A stretch of 64,000 nt of DNA from Thiomicrorhabdus xiamenensis (GCF_013282625.1 NZ_CP054020.1:62001-126000), one strand, 5' to 3'; shown: positions 34,933 to 43,786, counted from the stretch's first letter. A program made the numbers and translations. The notes: generated by a model from the letters alone, not told the origin.

Positions 34933-35917
34933 GCATTACGATACTTTCTGGTCGCATCTAGGTGACTCGCGCTTTGAAATTTGGAAAGAGGTGTTACCGC
35001 CCTTAATCGAAGAAGCGTTGAATCCGGAAGGTAACGGCAATTTGCCGCGCTGGCTGGATGCTCTGCAAAAAATTAAAGGCTACCCGCAGGCAGACGATTA
35101 CGATCTCAATGTCGATGCTGTTTCTGTTACCAATAAGACGCCGTTAAGCGGCGAAGAGAAAGCGGAACTTGAGCGGACACTGCGCGCTTTTCATCCGTGG
35201 CGCAAAGGGCCTTTTTCGATCCACGATATTTTTATCGACACCGAATGGCATTCGGATTGGAAATGGCAGCGAGTGCGTCCGCATCTGGCACCGCTGGAAG
35301 ATCGTCGAGTGCTCGATATCGGTTGCGGTAGCGGTTACCATCTTTGGCGTATGCTTGGTGAGAAACCGAAGCTGGCGGTCGGAGTTGATCCGAGTCTGCT
35401 GTTTATGAATCAGTTTCTGGTATTGAAGCACTTTATCGGCGAGCAGGAGCCCGGCTTTTTCCTGCCGTTGACGCTTGAGCAGTTGCCGGTGTCGCAGAAG
35501 GGCGGCGCTTTTGATACGGTTTTTTCAATGGGGGTGTTGTACCACCGCCGTTCACCGATCGACCATATTCTTGAGTTGAAAAACCAGATGCGGCCGGGAG
35601 GCGAACTGGTTTTGGAAACGCTAGTGGTTCCGGAATCTTTCGGTCAGCTGCTGGTGCCGGAAGACCGTTATGCGCAAATGCGTAATGTGTGGTTTCTGCC
35701 ATCGGTTCCCGAGCTGGAAATCTGGTTACGCCGCTGCGGCTTTAAGAATGTCCGTTGTGTTGATCTGGATCAGACTTCGACCAAGGAACAGCGTACGACG
35801 GATTGGATGGAATGGAACTCTCTGGAGAGTTTTCTTGACCCGCAGGATCCGAATAAAACCATCGAAGGTTATCCGGCGCCTTTGCGAGCCGTAATGGTGT
35901 GCAATAAGCCGCAATGA
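34925..35917 (+). CDS. cmoB: tRNA U34 carboxymethyltransferase
   Basis: Transfers the carboxymethyl group of carboxy-SAM to 5-hydroxyuridine 34 of tRNA. At 330 residues it is close to E. coli CmoB (323). Diagnostic blocks are LRAFHPWRKGPF, DTEWHSDWKWQRV, the SAM-binding LDIGCGSGYHLWRMLG and GVLYHRRSPIDHI. The GTG start is preceded by TTGGAG. With cmoA and cmoM it makes the wobble modification cmo5U/mcmo5U that broadens decoding. Confidence 0.95.
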   Translation: MKQHYDTFWSHLGDSRFEIWKEVLPPLIEEALNPEGNGNLPRWLDALQKIKGYPQADDYDLNVDAVSVTNKTPLSGEEKAELERTLRAFHPWRKGPFSIHDIFIDTEWHSDWKWQRVRPHLAPLEDRRVLDIGCGSGYHLWRMLGEKPKLAVGVDPSLLFMNQFLVLKHFIGEQEPGFFLPLTLEQLPVSQKGGAFDTVFSMGVLYHRRSPIDHILELKNQMRPGGELVLETLVVPESFGQLLVPEDRYAQMRNVWFLPSVPELEIWLRRCGFKNVRCVDLDQTSTKEQRTTDWMEWNSLESFLDPQDPNKTIEGYPAPLRAVMVCNKPQ

Positions 35918-35960
35918 TAGGATCTACAGGTTGCACTATGCGCTCGGTAAACCGGGAGGC

Positions 35961-36797
35961 TTAGAAGCGCAGCTGCGTACCGGCTTGGAAGACAAAAGCC
36001 CGTTGCGGGTAGCGGCTTAAAAAACGCGCGATAACTTTCGGGCCGGTACAGTGCGAAAGGCCGATATTGGGTACATCCTGTAGGATTTCTTCTGTTGCCA
36101 GCAACCGTTCTTCGGTCGCTTTCGCCAGATGCGTTCCGCCCATTACTGCGTGAATCTTATCGTCAGGGAACTGTCTCTTAATCAGATTCAGCGTGTTGAT
36201 CACCCCTGCGTGGCAACAGCCTAGGAGAACGATCAACCCAAGGTCGCTTTTCACCACCAGACTCATATCGTCTTTGATCGGGTCCTTGATTAAGCTTTTG
36301 CCGTCCTCGGCATAAATTTTTAGACGCTCGTCGCCGTGATCTTCAAGAGGGTTTTCTTTTGGCACTTCGCCGGTGGTGAAAATCCCCGGCGCAACTTCGA
36401 TTGGTTTGTCTGAAAGCTGCCAGAAGGGCTCTTTGTGGTATTCGACAGGTGCGGAAACCGGTTTGAGCTTGCCGTCGGGCGTTTCGCTGAAGCGTTCGCG
36501 GAACATATCCAAGTGGGCGTGAACTGGACGCGTGCCGATTTTATCAAACAGTATTCTCAGCCCGCCGGTGTGATCATAATGCCCGTGACTGAGCACAATC
36601 TGGTCGATTTTCTGCGGATCGATTTGCATTTCCTGCAGGTTATGCAACAGAACCGTGCCGGATTGCCCGGTATCGAAAAGCACCGTAGCGTGCGGTGTTT
36701 CAATCAGCACTGACATACCGTGCTCGCCCCATAAACGGGAGCTGAGCTTAACGGAGTTTTCGACCAGACAGGTAATGGTAATCATGGGGCAATCCAT
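35961..36797 (-). CDS. MBL-fold metallo-hydrolase
   Basis: A 278-residue metallo-beta-lactamase-fold protein. Metal ligands are HGHYDHTGG (HxHxDH), the His in GCCHAG and the C-terminal His in LSHCTGPK. The overall pattern resembles the group annotated as 7,8-dihydropterin-6-yl-methyl-4-aminobenzene-5'-phosphate synthase-like, found in many prokaryotes. No neighbouring gene suggests the substrate. Confidence 0.82.
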   Translation of the reverse strand: MDCPMITITCLVENSVKLSSRLWGEHGMSVLIETPHATVLFDTGQSGTVLLHNLQEMQIDPQKIDQIVLSHGHYDHTGGLRILFDKIGTRPVHAHLDMFRERFSETPDGKLKPVSAPVEYHKEPFWQLSDKPIEVAPGIFTTGEVPKENPLEDHGDERLKIYAEDGKSLIKDPIKDDMSLVVKSDLGLIVLLGCCHAGVINTLNLIKRQFPDDKIHAVMGGTHLAKATEERLLATEEILQDVPNIGLSHCTGPKVIARFLSRYPQRAFVFQAGTQLRF

Positions 36798-36905
36798 CGC
36801 TTTTCCAATGAAATAGAGCGTTATTGCAACCGATTGCTTCTATTTAAGCAAATACGAAAAACTGATCGATCCGGATACAGCCGGGTGATAAAGTCCGATT
36901 TGCGC

Positions 36906-38105
36906 TCATTTGTAAGGCATTAATTTCGCTTCGCCCGCCTGACGAATCATATGTCGGGTAATCGCCGGTCCGATCAGTTCAAAGATCACCGTTACCCCGA
37001 GAATTACCGCCAGTAGATGCCGTTCGTGTTCCGGAAAGTGCTGCGCTGCCAGCAAAGTCATCCCGATTGGCACCCCGGCATGCGGCAGCATCGCCAGTCC
37101 CATCCAGTGGTAGTTCGGGTTTTTACAGCCCGCCCAGGTCGCGCCGATCCATGAACCTGAAAGACGGCCGACTATTCTCAGGACAAGATAGGCCAGTCCG
37201 ATCAAGCCCGCCTGCCACAAGGATTGCAGATGCAGTGAAGAGCCCGCTAAAAGGAAAAACAAAATTAGTAAGGGCCACTGAATCGCCTCAAGCTCTTCAA
37301 ATGGCCGCTCCTGATGATTCTGACTGAAATTCGCTACGATTGTGCCCATCACCATGGCCGAAAGAATATAGGATACTTCCAGGTAGAGCGCGGCTCCCGC
37401 ACACAGCAGAACGATGCCCAAAGCTTCTGCCTGAGTCGCTTTTCCCGGATAGATATGACTGCTGATAAAGGCCATCGGAAAGCCGAGAAGCAGACCGAGC
37501 AGAACAGCGCCGAAGATTTCCCATAAACCGTCATGCAAACTGTTGTAAGCGTCGCCGTTGCCGGTCGAAATCGCCGCCGCAACCAGGAGAAGACTGAATA
37601 ACAGCATGCCCCAGGCATCGTCAATGGCGACAATTCCCAGCAACGTATCCGTATAACTGCCTTTGGCATTCAGTTCGCTGACGACATCCACTACAGGAGC
37701 CGGAGCGGTTGCCGGGGCGATTCCTGCCAGAATCAGGGCAATTTCTATCGGAACACCCAAAAGATACAGGCCGGAAAACATCAGCAGTGCGGTCATAAAC
37801 ATGACGGAGAGCGAGATGCCTAAAATGGGTCTGCCCATGGTTGTCAGTTTCTGTTTTGTCAGGTTTTTCCCGAGCTCAAAACCGATAATCGACAGGGCGA
37901 TATTGGTCAGAATCGGAAACCAGTCCTGAATAAAGGGCGGTAACCAGTTCAAAACCGAAGGTCCGATTATAAATCCGGTCAGGATTAGTAGCGTCACCCT
38001 TGGTAAAGGCGTATGCCGTCCTAGCAGGTCGGCAATCAGGCCGATAATAAACAGCCCGCCGAAAGTTAACAGAATCAGCGCGATTGAATCGTTTCCCTGA
38101 TGCAA
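36906..38105 (-). CDS. Monovalent cation:proton antiporter, CPA2 family
   Basis: A 399-residue inner-membrane protein with 11-13 helices, of the KefB/NapA-like Na+(K+)/H+ exchanger family. The family opening GGLFIIGLIADLLGRHTPLPRV and the core AIDDAWGMLLFS with its paired aspartates are present. There is no TrkA-N regulatory domain at the C-terminus. The TTG at 38105 is preferred because GGGAGG lies 6 nt upstream. It stands divergent from the CRISPR locus regulator. Confidence 0.88.
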   Translation of the reverse strand: MHQGNDSIALILLTFGGLFIIGLIADLLGRHTPLPRVTLLILTGFIIGPSVLNWLPPFIQDWFPILTNIALSIIGFELGKNLTKQKLTTMGRPILGISLSVMFMTALLMFSGLYLLGVPIEIALILAGIAPATAPAPVVDVVSELNAKGSYTDTLLGIVAIDDAWGMLLFSLLLVAAAISTGNGDAYNSLHDGLWEIFGAVLLGLLLGFPMAFISSHIYPGKATQAEALGIVLLCAGAALYLEVSYILSAMVMGTIVANFSQNHQERPFEELEAIQWPLLILFFLLAGSSLHLQSLWQAGLIGLAYLVLRIVGRLSGSWIGATWAGCKNPNYHWMGLAMLPHAGVPIGMTLLAAQHFPEHERHLLAVILGVTVIFELIGPAITRHMIRQAGEAKLMPYK

Positions 38106-38317
38106 TGCCTTCCTCCCCGCGTACCATGGCAATTTTTGCTCAGTTTACTGCAAGCCAAAACACCTGTGTGAACAAGTTGTGAATAGCTTGGATTATTTTT
38201 ACAGACGATCGAATAAGAACGTTCTGCATAATAAAAAGGTGATTTTTTATTGGTAATTTTTAGTATTACTGGTATAAAAATACTCATTTGCATCAAAAAT
38301 AGGTGTCAAATAAAGGT

Positions 38318-39283
38318 ATGAATAAGTCGGATCGTTGTCAGGCGATAAAAGTTCAGTTACGAAACCGCAGGCGTCCGACGCCAATAGAATGGCTTGCGAT
38401 GCAGTATGAATGTTCAGAAAAGACGATTCGCAGGGATATTGAATACCTCAATGACAGGCAACAACTTCCCTGTTATATCCATCAGAATCAGGTCTATCTT
38501 GATGAACAGCGCATGCAACAACTGGAATTAGACGGTTACTGGCTTTCCGCCGACGAGTTGCAAGCGTTATTCGCCCTGAATATTACCATTGAACAACTTT
38601 CGCAAGGTGCACTTGCACAGCAACTTGAACCAATTAAAAACCGTCTTAAAAAACTGTTTATGGATAGCGGTTCAGCCAATGAATTGGTACGAAAAATCAA
38701 AATTGTCGAGATTGGGCAAAGAAACATTTCCACCAAAATATTCAACCAGATTGTTGATGCGCTCACGCAGTGTGAACAGTTGGAAATTCAATATTGGAAA
38801 CGTAATGTCGATCAAACTGGACGCCGAGTCGTTTCCCCTCAACAGCTGGTTCGATATAAAGATAATTGGTATCTCGATGCTTTCTGTCATCGAAGTAATG
38901 ATATTCGCAGTTTTTCAATTGATGCAATTAGAGAGTGTCGAAGCCTTTATCAGAAAGCGCACTGCATTGATAGCGACACCTTAAAAAATCACTTTTCGGA
39001 CAGTTATGGCATTTTTGGTGGTGAGGCAAAATGCTCGGCGGTTTTACACTTCAATGAATACATCAGCCGCTGGATACAAAACGAAACCTGGCATCCCGAG
39101 CAGATTATTGAAAAACAAACTGACGGCAGCTTGATTATGCATTTGCCTTACCAGCACGATATCGAACTAATCCAGGACATTCTCAAATATGGCGCGAACG
39201 TTAAAGTCATCGCACCTCCGGAATTACAAGAAAAGGTTAGGCAACAACTCCTACAGGCAAGCGAGCTTTATCTAGAAGAATAG
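38318..39283 (+). CDS. WYL-domain transcriptional regulator
   Basis: An approximately 321-residue regulator: an N-terminal DeoR-like helix-turn-helix (WLAMQYECSEKTIRRDIEYL) and a central WYL domain (RRVVSPQQLVRYKDNWYLDAFCH) followed by a WCX C-terminal domain. WYL proteins are ligand-sensing regulators often linked with phage defence. It lies 77 bp before cas1 on the same strand and shares the AT-rich composition of the cas genes, so it is probably part of the CRISPR locus and may tune its expression. Start may instead be GTG at 38303. Confidence 0.9.
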   Translation: MNKSDRCQAIKVQLRNRRRPTPIEWLAMQYECSEKTIRRDIEYLNDRQQLPCYIHQNQVYLDEQRMQQLELDGYWLSADELQALFALNITIEQLSQGALAQQLEPIKNRLKKLFMDSGSANELVRKIKIVEIGQRNISTKIFNQIVDALTQCEQLEIQYWKRNVDQTGRRVVSPQQLVRYKDNWYLDAFCHRSNDIRSFSIDAIRECRSLYQKAHCIDSDTLKNHFSDSYGIFGGEAKCSAVLHFNEYISRWIQNETWHPEQIIEKQTDGSLIMHLPYQHDIELIQDILKYGANVKVIAPPELQEKVRQQLLQASELYLEE

Positions 39284-39360
39284 ATAGATGAATTCCAGGG
39301 ACAAGGATTGTCCTTCATGGTTGCTAGAATGAGATTTATTTTGTTCAGAATTTGGAAGTT

Positions 39361-40308
39361 ATGGAACAACTGACTGATTTAAAAGCGATTTTGCATTCCA
39401 AGCGAGCAAATATTTATTATTTGGAAAAATGTCGTGTTATGCAAAAAGACGGTCGCGTACTGTATTTAACAGAAGATCAAGCCGAGAAGCGCTATTGGAA
39501 TATACCGATTGCCAATACCACGGTGATTTTATTGGGAACTGGTACTTCGATCACTCAGGCGGCTGTCCGGATGCTAAGTTCAGCGGGCGTTTTAATCGGT
39601 TTTTGTGGTGGCGGAGGAACCCCTTTGCTTTCAGCAACCGAGGTTGAATGGCTGTCACCGCAAAGTGAATATCGACCGACCGAGTATCTTCAAGGTTGGA
39701 TGCAGTTTTGGTTTGACGACGACAAAAGGTTAGAGGTTGCAAAGTATTTTCAACAACGTCGTTTGGCCTTTATGCAAAAGGTTTGGTCATCGGATCGGGA
39801 TCTTCAAGCAGAAGGTTTTTATCCCGATGATATGGCAATGGAAAAGGCGATTGATCAATTCCATTCCAAAATAGACTCCGCTCTAAATGTTACTGAGTTG
39901 CTGACCGGCGAAGCGCGATTTACCAAACAGCTCTACGCTTATGCGGCGCAAAAAACCAAACATAAAGAATTTATTCGCAATTCGGATGCCGAAGATTTGG
40001 CTAATGAATTTTTGAATCATGGTAATTATCTCGCTTACGGCTTAGCGGCAACGACGCTCTGGGTTTTGGGTATTCCCCACGGTTTTGCGGTGATGCACGG
40101 AAAAACGCGCCGTGGTGCTTTGGTGTTTGATGTGGCTGACTTAATCAAAGACACGCTTATTTTGCCGTGGGCGTTTATCTCTGCCAGAGAACAAGCGACC
40201 GAACAGGAATTTCGGCAGCAGTGTTTGCAGAGCTTCACGAAGCATAAGGCATTGGACTTTATGTTCGACACAGTTAAGCAGATGAGTTTGGAGGGAGTCC
40301 ATCTATGA
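39361..40308 (+). CDS. cas1f: CRISPR-associated endonuclease Cas1, subtype I-F
   Basis: The integrase that inserts new spacers together with the Cas2 part of Cas2-3. The 315-residue protein shows subtype I-F blocks: LKAILHSKRANIYYLEKCRV, YWNIPIANTTVILLGTGTSI, GFCGGGGTPL and SEYRPTEYL. The catalytic Glu is in TGEARFTKQLYAYA, and His and Asp are in MHGKTRRGALVFDVADL. The ATG at 39361 fits the family N-terminus. Its stop overlaps the cas2-3 start by 4 bp (ATGA). Confidence 0.96.
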   Translation: MEQLTDLKAILHSKRANIYYLEKCRVMQKDGRVLYLTEDQAEKRYWNIPIANTTVILLGTGTSITQAAVRMLSSAGVLIGFCGGGGTPLLSATEVEWLSPQSEYRPTEYLQGWMQFWFDDDKRLEVAKYFQQRRLAFMQKVWSSDRDLQAEGFYPDDMAMEKAIDQFHSKIDSALNVTELLTGEARFTKQLYAYAAQKTKHKEFIRNSDAEDLANEFLNHGNYLAYGLAATTLWVLGIPHGFAVMHGKTRRGALVFDVADLIKDTLILPWAFISAREQATEQEFRQQCLQSFTKHKALDFMFDTVKQMSLEGVHL

Positions 40309-43300
40309 TGGTGACGTTTGTCTCTCAATGCGAGAAAAAAGCGCTCAATAAAACGCGCCGTGTTCTAGACAGTTTTGCTGACCGAATTGGTGATCGAACT
40401 TGGCAGACGATTATTACCGAAGAAGGCTTGCAAGCGGTTAAAAAGCTTTTAAGGCAGAGTGCTACTAAAAATACCGCCGTTGCCTGCCATTGGATGCGCA
40501 GTCGTATCCGTTCGGAGCTGATTTGGATTATCGGTAACCGCAATAAGTTTAATGAACAAGGTATCGTTCCGGTTAACTCGACACGTCAAAACATTATTAA
40601 TACCCAGCGGGAAAATGATTGGCATTTACTGCCTTTAATTAAATCGCTGGTTGCCGTTGCAGCCTTGTTTCACGATTGGGGTAAAGCATCGGAATGGTTT
40701 CAATCGAAACTCACCACCAAATCTAATCAAGTGATTGGTGATCCTTTACGACATGAATGGATTTCCGTTTTGTTTCTTAATGCCTTCGTAAATGGCGAAA
40801 GTGATGAGTTATGGTTAGCAAGATTAGCCAATGGTGAGTTTGATAAAGAGATATTAATCAAACGCGTTGTTGAAAATACTGCTGCGCCTTTGCATCAGTT
40901 ACCGCCTGCGGCCTTATCGGTTGCATGGCTGATCTTAACGCATCATCGTATGCCGCAGGTGAAGAAATATTATGGCACTGAATTGGATGATTTTGGGACG
41001 CTGTTTAAAGTTCTCAAGGCGAATTGGCAGTATCAAAATAAATTTGATGACGACGAGTATCGGCAGAATGAACCGCGCTGTTTTGACTATCCGCGAGGTC
41101 TGCCGAGTGACTCAAATCTATGGTTAAAACCTGCCAAGAAATGGGCTTCGAAATTGAGTGCCCAAATTGAACATTTACACTCGATTATCAAAACTGACAC
41201 TTGGCGTTGGGTTATGCAACAAGCTCGTATGAGCCTCATGCTGGGTGATCATGCCTACTCTTCTCAAGTTTCAGATTCTAAATTTCAACCTCAGCTTAAA
41301 CTTTATGCAAATACCAAAAAAGAGGGTAAGAAGCGTAAATTGGACCAAAGTTTGGAGGAGCATCTTTTAGGTGTAATGAAAGCGGCATTGCACCGTGTGC
41401 ATCATTTTCCGATGTTCGAAGCGCTTTCGAATGAATTGGGTTATGTACAAGATAACCGGGTTTTGAAAAAGAAAAGTCCGGCGGCATTTCGTTGGCAGGA
41501 CAAAGCGGTTGAAAAGCTCACTCAGTGGCGTACAGAGCAAAGCCGATTCAAATCATTTGAGGTTGCACAATACGGTTTTTTTGCGGTCAACATGGCCAGT
41601 ACCGGAAAGGGAAAAACTTTTGCTAATGCTAAAATTATGCGAGCGCTCTCTTATGATCAAAAAAGTCTCCGTTATATATTGGCGCTTGGTTTGAGAACGC
41701 TGACTTTGCAGACTGGCGACGAATATCGCCAACGCATTGGATTGCAAGATGACGAGTTGGCCGTATTAATTGGTTCTCGTGCCGTTCAGGTGCTGCACCA
41801 ACAGGCGCAAAATCAAACTTCTGAAGCCGAAACGTTCTCCGGTTCTGAGTCCGGAGAGTCGCTATTTGATGATGAAATTATTTATGACAGTCCGATTCCG
41901 GACGGGATTCTACAAACGGTTCTGACCAATGCTAAACAGCAAGCTATGCTTTATGCACCAGTATTGGTTTGTACCATAGACCATATTATGGGAGCGACCG
42001 AAACCGCACGCGGCGGGCGCTATATTTTGCCAAGTTTGCGATTGATGTCTTCGGATTTGGTCATCGATGAAATTGACGATTTTACTGGTAAGGACTTAAT
42101 TGCTATTGGACGTCTAGTTCATTTAGCAGGAATGTCCGGCAGAAAAGTGATGATTTCTTCGGCAACCATACCACCGGATTTAGCCAAGGGGTTATTTAAT
42201 GCCTATCAGGCTGGCTGGCAAGTCTTTGCGCAAGCTCGGCAAAAAAGTCAAAAGGTCGGCTGTGCTTGGATCGATGAGTTTGCGAGTCAAGTGGAAACTT
42301 TGCCGGACTCCAATGAGAGCCTTGCAACTTATGGAGAGTTGCATCAAAAGTTTACCCAAAAACGCTTAGCGAAATTAAACCAGCAGCCTGCGAAGCGTAA
42401 AGTAAACTTGGTTAAGTGTTCTTTAGAGCAATTTCACGAACAGGTCAAAACGAGTGGCCTCAGTGCCGAAACGTTCTATTTTCAGCAGATTCAAAACGAA
42501 ATTTTGCGCAAGCATCAACAGCATTCGCAAGTTGAGGAAAAAAGCCAGAAGCGCATTAGTTTTGGTGTAGTCAGAGTTGCCAATATCAATCCCTGTATCT
42601 CGCTAAGTCGCTATTTATTACAGAGCGATATCGAAGATACCGAAATCCGTGTCATGGCCTATCACTCACGCCAACTTCTGTTGATGCGTAATGCACAAGA
42701 AAAGCATTTAGATGAGCTGTTAAAGCGTGATCCGGATCATCCGCAGACAATTTTTAAGAATTCCATCATCCAAAATCATATCCAAAATAGCACTGCCAAA
42801 AATGTGATTTTTGTTTTGGTCGCCACGCCTGTAGAAGAAGTAGGTCGCGATCACGATCTAGATTGGGCGGTAATCGAACCTTCCTCCATTCGTTCAATAG
42901 TACAAATGGCAGGGCGTGTATTACGGCATCGTTCAATTGAGAACCTTGAACATCCAAATATTGGAATTCTGCAATACAACCTGAAAGGTTTTCAGCAGGC
43001 ATTGAAAAATCCGGACAATCCTTGGCCGGTCTTTAACCATCCCGGATATGAAAATGCAGAACATCTTTTGCATAGTCATGATCTGACTGAGTTAATTGAT
43101 TTTAAGCAGTTAGAGCAGAATTTAGATGCAAGTTTAAGGATAACTAAAAACGAAAATTTACAGCCTAAAAACAATCTGGCGGATTTGGAGCACGTGGTGA
43201 CTGAGCAATGCTTATTAGAGAAAAAAGCTGGCCCGGAATCCTTAAAAGGTTGGTTGCAGGGCTATTGGTGGTTGACGGCGATTCCGCAGTCTTATGTGCG

Positions 43301-43616
43301 CTTTCGTGAAGGCGTCCAACAAGTTGAGCTGTATTTAATGCCGGATAGCAATAAAGAATGGGTGTTTAAGCAGAGAAACGATGCATCTGAATTAGTCGAA
43401 ATTGAAAAGCGTTATGGCATAAGACACGAGCAACAGTTGAGCGACAAAGAGAATAACAGCCTTTGGTTGTATCGGGATTACCAACAGCTGCTAAAAGACT
43501 CGCCGGAACACTATATGCCCTTGGCAGCAGCCATTTTTGGTGAGATTTCATTGGATGAATATCTACTGGATTCAGAGCTAATTTATAACCCGCAACTAGG
43601 ATTGGAAAAAAAATAA
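40305..43616 (+). CDS. cas3f: Cas2-Cas3 fusion nuclease-helicase, subtype I-F
   Basis: Degrades DNA bound by the Csy complex and participates in adaptation. The 1103-residue protein has a Cas2-like domain (about 1-95), an HD nuclease (His123-Asp124 in LFHDWGKASEW), and a superfamily-2 helicase with Walker A STGKGKT (about residue 430), DEID box near 588, SAT motif near 618, and QMAGRVLRH motif VI. All key residues are present, so interference should be functional. The stop codon lies within the T-tract of the antisense mini-array terminator. Confidence 0.96.
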   Translation: MMVTFVSQCEKKALNKTRRVLDSFADRIGDRTWQTIITEEGLQAVKKLLRQSATKNTAVACHWMRSRIRSELIWIIGNRNKFNEQGIVPVNSTRQNIINTQRENDWHLLPLIKSLVAVAALFHDWGKASEWFQSKLTTKSNQVIGDPLRHEWISVLFLNAFVNGESDELWLARLANGEFDKEILIKRVVENTAAPLHQLPPAALSVAWLILTHHRMPQVKKYYGTELDDFGTLFKVLKANWQYQNKFDDDEYRQNEPRCFDYPRGLPSDSNLWLKPAKKWASKLSAQIEHLHSIIKTDTWRWVMQQARMSLMLGDHAYSSQVSDSKFQPQLKLYANTKKEGKKRKLDQSLEEHLLGVMKAALHRVHHFPMFEALSNELGYVQDNRVLKKKSPAAFRWQDKAVEKLTQWRTEQSRFKSFEVAQYGFFAVNMASTGKGKTFANAKIMRALSYDQKSLRYILALGLRTLTLQTGDEYRQRIGLQDDELAVLIGSRAVQVLHQQAQNQTSEAETFSGSESGESLFDDEIIYDSPIPDGILQTVLTNAKQQAMLYAPVLVCTIDHIMGATETARGGRYILPSLRLMSSDLVIDEIDDFTGKDLIAIGRLVHLAGMSGRKVMISSATIPPDLAKGLFNAYQAGWQVFAQARQKSQKVGCAWIDEFASQVETLPDSNESLATYGELHQKFTQKRLAKLNQQPAKRKVNLVKCSLEQFHEQVKTSGLSAETFYFQQIQNEILRKHQQHSQVEEKSQKRISFGVVRVANINPCISLSRYLLQSDIEDTEIRVMAYHSRQLLLMRNAQEKHLDELLKRDPDHPQTIFKNSIIQNHIQNSTAKNVIFVLVATPVEEVGRDHDLDWAVIEPSSIRSIVQMAGRVLRHRSIENLEHPNIGILQYNLKGFQQALKNPDNPWPVFNHPGYENAEHLLHSHDLTELIDFKQLEQNLDASLRITKNENLQPKNNLADLEHVVTEQCLLEKKAGPESLKGWLQGYWWLTAIPQSYVRFREGVQQVELYLMPDSNKEWVFKQRNDASELVEIEKRYGIRHEQQLSDKENNSLWLYRDYQQLLKDSPEHYMPLAAAIFGEISLDEYLLDSELIYNPQLGLEKK

Positions 43617-43638
43617 AAGCTACTCAATAAAGGTAGCT
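43606..43638 (-). terminator. Intrinsic terminator of antisense mini-CRISPR unit
   Basis: On the minus strand AGCTAC (43638-43633) pairs with GTAGCT (43623-43618) around a 9-nt loop and is followed by TTTATTTTTTTT (43617-43606). There is no T-tract on the plus strand, so the terminator serves minus-strand transcription only. It sits directly after the second degenerate repeat. Confidence 0.75.
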
Positions 43639-43714
43639 ATTAACAGGCTGCCTAGGCGGCAGAGAAGGGTATTTTATTTAATCTATTTTCTTAGCTGCTT
43701 ATACAGCAGAGACA
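43606..43714 (-). ncRNA. Putative Cas-regulating guide RNA (creR/creA-like mini-CRISPR)
   Basis: An antisense unit between cas2-3 and cas8f. Read on the minus strand: degenerate repeat 1 (43714-43687) matches the array repeat at 20 of 28 positions. Its 8-nt crRNA handle CTAAGAAA is intact and its stem is changed from CTGCC/GGCAG to CTGCT/AGCAG by a compensated pair. A 19-nt guide (43686-43668) ATAGATTAAATAAAATACC follows. Repeat 2 (43667-43640) matches at 19 of 28: the hairpin CTGCCGCCTAGGCAG is intact but the handle is lost. Each repeat keeps just what Cas6f processing of a single crRNA needs. An extended -10 box precedes it and a terminator follows. RNA guides of this sort (CreR, CreA) are known beside other type I systems. 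Confidence 0.8.
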
Positions 43715-43717
43715 AAA

Positions 43718-43726
43718 ATGATACCA
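43718..43726 (-). promoter_or_regulatory. Extended -10 promoter of antisense mini-CRISPR
   Basis: On the minus strand TGGTATCAT is an extended -10 element (TGnTATAAT with one mismatch). The expected start is near 43711, within the first bases of degenerate repeat 1 and upstream of its hairpin. No good -35 box is seen at 17 bp, as often with extended -10 promoters. Confidence 0.6.
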
Positions 43727-43768
43727 AAATTTAGCAAAACTCGCTTAAGTCAAAAAAAAACATATTTA

Positions 43769-43786
43769 ATTTAATTTATTCTATGG
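43769..43786 (-). promoter_or_regulatory. Predicted Csy-complex target of the mini-CRISPR guide
   Basis: On the minus strand CC (43786-43785, the I-F PAM) is followed by ATAGAATAAATTAAAT (43784-43769). Against the guide it matches positions 1-5, 7-11 and 13-16; the only differences are at 6 and 12, which are flipped out and unread in Cascade complexes. It abuts the -35 box of the promoter facing cas8f. Confidence 0.78.

Noticed and set aside
43640-43667. Plus-strand orientation of the second degenerate repeat
   Set aside because: The stem is palindromic, so both strands were tried: plus gives 15 of 28 matches and minus 19 of 28, and the neighbour at 43687-43714 is clearly minus. The minus reading is kept.
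43748-43753. TTGACT on the minus strand as -35 box of the mini-CRISPR promoter
   Set aside because: It lies 24 bp from the TATCAT box and 14 bp from the nearest alternative, both outside the accepted spacing. The extended -10 alone is used.
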